Below, in pieces: positions 58,504 to 64,000 of a stretch of DNA of 64,000 bases. Positions within the stretch are counted from its first letter, which is position 1. Every line of letters begins with the position of its first letter. The stretch covers positions 301,142-365,141 of the forward strand of contig NZ_KB898356.1 of assembly GCF_000377565.1 (NCBI RefSeq), written 5' to 3'. The DNA is from Rhizobium sp. 2MFCol3.1. GTDB taxonomy: Bacteria; Pseudomonadota; Alphaproteobacteria; Rhizobiales; Rhizobiaceae. The notes beneath the pieces are model-generated. The model was not told where the DNA came from and did not search any database. It saw only the letters and a list, made by a program, of their open reading frames with translations. Position numbers and translations under genes: made by a program.

Positions 58504-61500
58504 TTAGCTGGCCAGAACCCGCTGCGACGGAAACGCGATCTCGACGAGCGTCCCCTCATTGGGCGTCGAACTGATCGCGAAGATCGCCCGGTTGGCATCC
58601 ACCATCGCCTTGGTGAGCGGCAGGCCGAGGCCCGTGCCTTCGCCGCGATGGCGCGATTGCGTCGAAACCTGCCGGAACGGCTTCATCGCCTGGTCGAGCT
58701 CGCTGCGCGTCATCCCCACGCCCGTGTCGCGGATACGAAGCACGACGCTGCCATTCGTCTCATAAGATGTCGACACGACGATCTGCCCGCCCGAAGGCGT
58801 GAAGCGGATGGCGTTGGATAAGATGTTGAGCGCGATCTGCTTGATCGAGCGCAGATCGGCGACCACATCTGGAACCGCGTGCGAAAGCGCCGTGCGAATG
58901 ATCACCCGCTGGCTGTTTGCTTGCGGCTGCAGCAGCGCCACGGCTTCCGAGATCGCTTCGTTGAGATTGATCGAGTCGAAATCCAGATCCATCTCACCGG
59001 CTTCGATCTTCGAGATGTCGAGCAGGTCGTTGACGATATCAAGCACATGCCGGCCAGAGCGGCCGATGTCGTTGGCGTATTCGACGTAGCGCGGATGACC
59101 GATCGGCCCGAAGCGCTCGCCGGCCATCATGTCGGAGAAGCCGATGATGGCGTTGAGCGGCGTGCGGATCTCGTGGCTGACGCGTGCGAGGAAGTCTGTC
59201 TTGTGGGCATTGGCCGTCTCGGCGGCACTCTTGGCGCCGCGCAACTCGTCCTCGGTGCGCTTCCACTGGGTGATATCGCGGATCACGGCGCAATAGCCGC
59301 TGGAGGAGGTGAGCCGCCCGAGCGTCATGAACAACGGCACGAAACCGCCCGAGGCCTCACGGCCGATCACTTCGCGCCCGTCATTGAGAACGCTCGCGAC
59401 GCCATGGCTGGAAATGCCGTTGATATAGTCGAGCACGGCCTTCTGGCTCTCATGCGCGAAGAGCATCACGAAGGGTTTGCCGCGCGTGTCGTCCTCGTCG
59501 TAGTTGAAGAGCGCGCTGGCGGAACGGTTCATCGAGCGGATGTCGCCCTCGGCGCCGATCACCACGACGCCATCGGTCGCGGTTTCCAGGATCGAGCGCA
59601 GTTCCTCGACTTCCACCTGCAGCTTGGCGACCTTCTCGACCATGCGGTCGGCGGCGCGTCCGTCGATGGCCGGAGCGACCTCCGGCACCGGCGCCGGACG
59701 CTCGCTGACGACAGGCATCAGCGCCAGCATCAATGCGGTGCTGTCTTCCCAGCGGATCGATTGCAGCCGCGCCGACACCGGCACGAGGTCGTCTTCCATG
59801 GTGACGAGCATCATGCCGTCATGGCGCGCGCTGGCTTCGTCGATGTCGTCGCGCTGGAGAAGCGCATCGATGCCGCCGACATCGGCCAGATCCTGCAGCG
59901 AGCGGTAGCCCGTCAGGCGCATGAATTCAGGGTTCGCATGGATAAGCTGATCGCCGGCGTGAATGAGCACGGCAACCGGCAGCTGATCGATCATGCCCGC
60001 CGAGAAACCGTCGGTCATCTTCACCCGGGGCGGAATGAAGCTCGCCAGAATATCCATCTGGCTGACTGTTTCCTCAAGACCTTCGGTCACATCGTCGCTG
60101 TCGTCATTGGCTGCAACAGGCGTGTCGTTGAGCGGCTCGTCCGTCGAATGCTCGGAAGAGGAGGGGATCTCGGCGTCATTGAGTACGGTATCGCTGTCTG
60201 CGGTGTCGCTGGATACCGGCTGCTCAGCTTCATCCGGTCCCGAGAGCTCGGCGCTGCCCTCGTGCTGATCCGTCGTCTCGTCAACAACCTCATCGCCTTG
60301 CGACGCGTCGTCATCGATCAGGTCCGCTCGCGGTGCCTCGTCGGTCGCCTTCTGCGCCTCGTCAGCCGCTGGCTTCGTCTCCGCCGGCGCGCTGCCATCC
60401 TCATCCGGCGTATTCACGCCAAATGCTTCGAGGCGCTTGGCGATCTCGCGGAAGTTCGCCTGCTCGGCGTTCGTCAGACCGGGGCCGACGCCATGCAGCT
60501 GGACGATCTTGTCGGTCAGCCGGCGGTTCGGCGTTTCGACGATGCGCAGGACAGGCGGTTCGGCGCGCGGTATTTCCATGCTCTGTGTTGGCGCGGGGGC
60601 AGGCGTATCGTCTTCGACGGAATGCTCTTCCTCAGCCAGGAAATCGTCCGTGGCCGCATCGGCAGCGTCCGGCATCTCCACGGAAACGGGCGCTTCGTCG
60701 ATGTTGTCCTCGGCAAGCGTCTCTTCCGCTACGATGTCGTCGTTCTGCTGATCCAGCGCAGCGGCGTCATAGGCAATGCCATCGGGACCGAATGTCAGGC
60801 CAAGCGCCAGCGGATCTTCCGCCGCATCCGAGAGGCGCACGACGCCGAAGCCACGGAAGCCGTCGAATTCGCGGCTGCGCGTATAGGTCGGCAGCGCCGC
60901 CAGGTCGACCGGCACGGCGAGGCTCGTGCCCTCGATCGGCCAGTGAATGGTCTTGCCCGACCATGTGTCGCGGCGCGCCAGCGCCTCGGAAATCTTGCCC
61001 TCGGGATCGAGGTTGAACAGCGCCGACACATCGCTGAAGGCGATGCCGATAATGTTTGCCGCATGCGGACCAACCGCTTCCGCGAATTCGCCGGAAACCT
61101 CGCTGAAATGGCCTTCGGCGTCGATCTTCCAGACGAAACGCGTCGCCCGGCTGTTCGGCTTGAAGACGAAACGACCGTTCTCGGCCGCTACTTGCGTAGC
61201 TTCGGCCGCGACCTCTACAGCAGCGGGTGCGACCTCGGCCTCATCATCCAGATCAACGGCATGGGTCTCGGGCGCCTGTGCCGGCGCCTCATCGGCCACG
61301 CCGTCGTCGCTCGCGACCTCACCATCGCCCAGTTCGGCAGCAGCCACCGGCTCAGCGCTCACATCATCCGGTTCGAAGGCTGCGATATCGTCATCGGCAA
61401 CCGTCTCGCCCGGATGGAATGCCTCGTCGGCCTCGCCCTCATCGGCCGCTACCGGCTCCTCGGCAATCGCAGGCGCTTCGTCATCATCGACATCATCATC

Positions 61501-62511
61501 TGCGGCAAGCAATGCCTCTGGCTCCGGATCGGAATCCGCCAGCGTCTCGACATCGCCGAATCCAGCCGTTTCCTCGTCGGTGTCGCGGCCCATATCAGGC
61601 TCGATCACGCTGGCCTCGAAGGCTTCGTCACCAGCGGGCACGGTCTCCGCCTCGAAGGCCTCCGCGGCAACCGCCGCGGCCTCTGCGATGTCGCTATCGT
61701 CTGCGATGTTCTCGTCCGGTACGTCCTCGATATCCTCGATCTCGGCAACGGCATCGATCGCGTCGGCGAATGTCGAGGCCGGGGCGACAACGGTATGGTT
61801 AACGGGGCTTGTGGATAAGTCCGGAGTATCCGTCGGGTCCAGACGCCCGAGAACGGTCTCGACCGCGAAAAGCAGGTAAAGCGCCGGATCGCTGCTGATT
61901 CGCCCGACGGCGGCAGGCAGGTAACCCTTGCCTGTCGCAACCGGTCGCTTGATCAGCCCGTGCGGATGCGCGCCGGCCATGGTCACCAGGGCCTTTGCCG
62001 TCGGCTGTGTTACGCCGAGGGATGAAAAGCCGGGGGAGGCGGCAACGATCTCGCCTTCGCCGCCGATGACGGCCATATGCGTATCGGGATCGTCGAGCCC
62101 CTTCAGCATCTGCGCGGCCGACTGCTCCGTCGACAGCGCCCGCGTCGCGACCGGCAATGAGACCAGCACCGCCGCTTCGCCCGAGACGTCAATGAGTTCA
62201 ACGGAGGCCTGCACGGCCACGCGCTGGAAACCCTGCGCGATGCGGATCATGAAGTTCCTGGTGTCGCCGGTCCTTGAGAGCTGCCGGGCCGTCACTTCCA
62301 GCTGGCGATAGGTGATATCGCCGCGATTGACGCCCTGATCCAGCAGATCATAGACCGCCGCATGCCCGAAAAGCTCGGCACCCGCGCCGTTCGCCCAGAG
62401 CGCGCGCGCAAGGTCCGCCGAGAAAAGCACCAGCGCTTCGCCACGGGCAAAGTGCTCCCGCACACGCGGATGCACGGCGATGTCGATGAACGGATATTGG
62501 ACTGCGGGCAT
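58504..62511 (-). CDS. cbrA: Cell-cycle sensor histidine kinase CbrA (PdhS/PleC-DivJ family)
   Basis: A 1335-residue soluble kinase. An N-terminal sensor region (1-235), a long acidic Ala/Asp/Glu tract (about 240-440), a PAS domain (about 450-560), a second acidic tract (about 590-815), two PAS domains (about 845-950 and 965-1080), HisKA with His1113 in SHEIRTPLNAIIGFSDMMAG, and HATPase_c (NILSNAIRFTP; DTGVGMT; GEGTGLGLPL). The FSDMMAGERFGPIG segment is typical of DivJ/PleC/PdhS kinases that act on DivK. Beside a phasin and an acetoacetyl-CoA synthetase gene, this place matches Sinorhizobium cbrA as I recall it. ATG 62511 follows AAAGG. Confidence 0.92.
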   Translation of the reverse strand: MPAVQYPFIDIAVHPRVREHFARGEALVLFSADLARALWANGAGAELFGHAAVYDLLDQGVNRGDITYRQLEVTARQLSRTGDTRNFMIRIAQGFQRVAVQASVELIDVSGEAAVLVSLPVATRALSTEQSAAQMLKGLDDPDTHMAVIGGEGEIVAASPGFSSLGVTQPTAKALVTMAGAHPHGLIKRPVATGKGYLPAAVGRISSDPALYLLFAVETVLGRLDPTDTPDLSTSPVNHTVVAPASTFADAIDAVAEIEDIEDVPDENIADDSDIAEAAAVAAEAFEAETVPAGDEAFEASVIEPDMGRDTDEETAGFGDVETLADSDPEPEALLAADDDVDDDEAPAIAEEPVAADEGEADEAFHPGETVADDDIAAFEPDDVSAEPVAAAELGDGEVASDDGVADEAPAQAPETHAVDLDDEAEVAPAAVEVAAEATQVAAENGRFVFKPNSRATRFVWKIDAEGHFSEVSGEFAEAVGPHAANIIGIAFSDVSALFNLDPEGKISEALARRDTWSGKTIHWPIEGTSLAVPVDLAALPTYTRSREFDGFRGFGVVRLSDAAEDPLALGLTFGPDGIAYDAAALDQQNDDIVAEETLAEDNIDEAPVSVEMPDAADAATDDFLAEEEHSVEDDTPAPAPTQSMEIPRAEPPVLRIVETPNRRLTDKIVQLHGVGPGLTNAEQANFREIAKRLEAFGVNTPDEDGSAPAETKPAADEAQKATDEAPRADLIDDDASQGDEVVDETTDQHEGSAELSGPDEAEQPVSSDTADSDTVLNDAEIPSSSEHSTDEPLNDTPVAANDDSDDVTEGLEETVSQMDILASFIPPRVKMTDGFSAGMIDQLPVAVLIHAGDQLIHANPEFMRLTGYRSLQDLADVGGIDALLQRDDIDEASARHDGMMLVTMEDDLVPVSARLQSIRWEDSTALMLALMPVVSERPAPVPEVAPAIDGRAADRMVEKVAKLQVEVEELRSILETATDGVVVIGAEGDIRSMNRSASALFNYDEDDTRGKPFVMLFAHESQKAVLDYINGISSHGVASVLNDGREVIGREASGGFVPLFMTLGRLTSSSGYCAVIRDITQWKRTEDELRGAKSAAETANAHKTDFLARVSHEIRTPLNAIIGFSDMMAGERFGPIGHPRYVEYANDIGRSGRHVLDIVNDLLDISKIEAGEMDLDFDSINLNEAISEAVALLQPQANSQRVIIRTALSHAVPDVVADLRSIKQIALNILSNAIRFTPSGGQIVVSTSYETNGSVVLRIRDTGVGMTRSELDQAMKPFRQVSTQSRHRGEGTGLGLPLTKAMVDANRAIFAISSTPNEGTLVEIAFPSQRVLAS

Positions 62512-62724
62512 CAGCGGACCTTTAGTCTTCGGGCCTGGCAAATTAACGGTCTATTAATAACGACAGGGCGCAAACCGGTCTAGCACGACCAATGGCTTTC
62601 GGCCGAAAAGGTTAACGTCGGTTGCGCCGCACAATAATGTTGCACTGCACAATAAGATGCGCTATATGATGCTTACCTAACAAACGAGGCTGTCATGATG
62701 CCGAGACATAAGGAGCAAGCACCA

Positions 62725-63168
62725 ATGGCGAAAATGGAAGACGTATTTTCTATCTCCTCTTTTGACCCCGCGAAGTTCGCTGACTCGTTTCGCGATTTCG
62801 CCGAAAAGGGCTCGCAGCAGTCGCGCGACGCCTATGCCAAGATGAAGGCCGCCGGCGAAGAAGCCAGCAAGACGCTCGAATCCACCGTTCAGACGGCCCA
62901 GGCCGGCGCTGCCGAAATCGGCCATCAGGCGATCGGCGCCCTGCGCACCAATGCCGAGAATTCGCTGACGCATATGGACGCGCTTCTTTCGGTCAAGTCC
63001 GTCGCCGAATTCTTCGAGCTGCAGACCTCTTTCCTGCGCAAGCAGGCGGAACTGACGATCGAACAGGCCAAGGCCATGCAGGAAACCTCGAAGCTGGTCG
63101 CCGAAAAGGTTGCCAAGCCGTCGAAGGAAGCCGCTGAAAAGGTCATGGCCTCTTTCAAGGCTGCCTGA
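62725..63168 (+). CDS. Phasin
   Basis: A 147-residue Phasin_2-family protein that coats polyhydroxybutyrate granules. It is helical and Ala/Lys/Glu-rich (DSFRDFAEKGSQQSRDAYAK; LTHMDALLSVKSVAEFFELQ), and ends in the Lys/Ala-rich KPSKEAAEKVMASFKAA. ATG 62725 has AAGGAG 9 bp upstream; an in-frame ATG at 62695 would add ten residues with no ribosome site. It is divergent from cbrA and ends at a strong terminator. Confidence 0.94.
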   Translation: MAKMEDVFSISSFDPAKFADSFRDFAEKGSQQSRDAYAKMKAAGEEASKTLESTVQTAQAGAAEIGHQAIGALRTNAENSLTHMDALLSVKSVAEFFELQTSFLRKQAELTIEQAKAMQETSKLVAEKVAKPSKEAAEKVMASFKAA

Positions 63169-63187
63169 TTTTCATGACAGGCGAACG

Positions 63188-63217
63188 AAAAGGCTGGACC
63201 CTTCGTCCAGCCTTTTT
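63188..63217 (+). terminator. Rho-independent terminator after the phasin gene
   Basis: Perfect 12-bp stem AAAAGGCTGGAC/GTCCAGCCTTTT with a CCCTTC-type loop and a TTTTT tail. Confidence 0.93.
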
Positions 63218-63295
63218 GTATATTAAGGACAGATAGGGCTTGAATTAAATTTCAAGTCCCCGTATGTCACCCCCGTCGCGCCAAGCGACGTTTGT

Positions 63296-63372
63296 GCGGT
63301 TGTAGCTCAGTTGGTTAGAGCGCAGGTTTGTGGCACCTGAGGTCGGAGGTTCGAGACCCCCCAACCGTACCA
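63296..63372 (+). tRNA. tRNA-His (anticodon GTG)
   Basis: A full cloverleaf: acceptor GCGGTTG with CAACCGT, D-arm GCTC...GAGC, anticodon loop TTTGTGGC with GTG, T loop TTCGAGA, and encoded CCA. The discriminator base is A73 and pair 1-72 is G-U, features reported for alphaproteobacterial tRNA-His, which lacks the G-1 used elsewhere. The T stem has one A-C mismatch (51-63). Confidence 0.96.
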
Positions 63373-63428
63373 TTCCCTCCACTATAATGAGATAAGTATC
63401 CGGCTTTCGTCTCCCTCAAGCCATCGCC

Positions 63429-64000
63429 TCAGTGCTTCATCATGACAGGCATGGTCGCGTGCGAAAGCACGTATCGGGTGATCCGGCCTAAAAGCAGTTC
63501 CAGAAGATAGCCGTGCCTGAAGGCGCCGATCAGCAGGCAGGTTGCTTTCTCTGTCTTGGCGAATTCAACAATAGCCTCGCCGATGGAATGGCCATTCGAC
63601 GATATCGCCACCACCTGGCCTTGAAGTGCAAGGCGGGCAAGCATCGCTTCGGCGCTCGTCTTGGCCCTGCCGTCGGTGTCGTCGATGCAGACGAGCGTGA
63701 TCCGTTTCGCGGCCGCAAGCCAGCGTTTGGCCGCGATGAGGGTGTCTTCGGCGTGTCCCTGTTGTCGCCAGCCGATCACCACATGGTCGAACAGATTGCC
63801 TTGGTAGTAGTCGCGGGCGGGCGGCATCAAGACCAGTTTATGCTGGCTGAACACGACGCTGCGAAAGGCGTCGCGCGCGTCGGCGTTGCCGTATCTCGAT
63901 GTCACCACGAGTTCGCTCGCCGCGCATTCGGTGGCGACGCAGCGCGAGACATCGCCACGGCAATCGTCGAGAAAAACCGTGCGTCGCTGCGAGTGGCGCC
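63429..64000 (-). CDS. Universal stress protein with two Usp domains (5' partial)
   Basis: The reading frame stays open to the window edge, so the N-terminus is missing; at least 189 residues are present. The first part ends a UspA domain (ASELVVTSRYGN ... HKLVLMPPA); a second UspA domain follows (FDHVVIGWRQQGHAEDTLIA; TCLLIGAFRHGYLLELLLGR; MPVMMKH). The nucleotide-binding G-2x-G-9x-G(S/T) motif is replaced by GAFRHGYLLELLLGR, so ATP binding in the second domain is doubtful. A GTG at 63908 could be taken for a start but lies in mid-domain. Confidence 0.88.
   Translation of the reverse strand, partial: RHSQRRTVFLDDCRGDVSRCVATECAASELVVTSRYGNADARDAFRSVVFSQHKLVLMPPARDYYQGNLFDHVVIGWRQQGHAEDTLIAAKRWLAAAKRITLVCIDDTDGRAKTSAEAMLARLALQGQVVAISSNGHSIGEAIVEFAKTEKATCLLIGAFRHGYLLELLLGRITRYVLSHATMPVMMKH

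Noticed and set aside
58879..61818. 979-codon ORF on the + strand inside cbrA
   Set aside because: It lies antisense to the kinase with clear PAS/HisKA/HATPase motifs; the length follows from the GC-rich acidic coding sequence. Its translation is Arg/His/Val-rich with no family signs.

Overview
The window reads as chromosomal DNA of a Rhizobiaceae member (Rhizobium/Agrobacterium/Sinorhizobium group). Supporting signs, recalled from family knowledge and not searched: tandem simple flagellins, the alphaproteobacterial motility genes motC and rem and the FlaF/FlbT pair, an agl alpha-glucoside operon next to the flagellar regulon, a zwf-pgl-edd operon, a CbrA/PdhS-type cell-cycle kinase beside a phasin gene, and a tRNA-His with A at the discriminator position. 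GC content is high and coding density is about 90 percent.

Region 1 (1-19600) is the 3' half of a large flagellar regulon, all on the + strand: one partial and two complete flagellins, a FliH-like protein, motB-motC-fliK(motD), a lytic transglycosylase, the regulator rem, flgE-flgK-flgL, flaF-flbT, flgD, fliQ, flhA, fliR, then four small genes (FliJ-like, FlgJ-like rod-binding, FlgN-like, and an anchored periplasmic protein). Several genes overlap by ATGA or TGATG, which suggests translational coupling. The small genes look like divergent versions of export chaperones and ATPase partners that are often reported as missing in this group.

Region 2 (19813-23840) holds a WecG/TagA-family glycosyltransferase, a Wzz-like chain-length protein, folD with a probable TTG start, and a 271-bp non-coding element with 32-bp terminal inverted repeats that resembles a Rhizobium intergenic mosaic element (RIME).

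Region 3 (23839-31645) is an alpha-glucoside uptake locus. A LacI regulator (aglR) is divergent from aglE-F-G-A-K, with two CAAAGCGCTTTG-type operators between them. A PilZ-domain protein and a bidirectional terminator follow.

Region 4 (32255-39218, - strand) carries the oxidative pentose phosphate/Entner-Doudoroff operon zwf-pgl-edd. Upstream of it is a two-gene operon of a glutamine-synthetase-like ligase and an FAD oxidase that resembles the gamma-glutamyl-polyamine (Puu) route.

Region 5 (39345-46878) has a BaiN/HI0933-type flavoprotein, a 47-residue membrane microprotein, two tandem chemoreceptors with different sensor domains, and a LysR regulator.

Region 6 (46910-64000) has isocitrate lyase (aceA) with a small partner gene, divergent from an XRE/ScfR-type regulator; a spermidine/putrescine ABC operon; an AsmA-like protein; acetoacetyl-CoA synthetase; a possible small RNA with a clean terminator; the very large acidic kinase CbrA; a phasin; tRNA-His; and a partial double-Usp protein. 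The acetate, acetoacetate and PHB-granule genes sit close together and may be co-selected for storage-polymer metabolism.

No insertion sequence, prophage, CRISPR array or clear foreign island was seen. The best candidates for something under-described are the divergent flagellar accessory proteins, the RIME-like element that supplies the aglR stop codon, the Glu substitution at the phosphoacceptor site of Rem, the 47-aa microprotein, and the structured region before cbrA.
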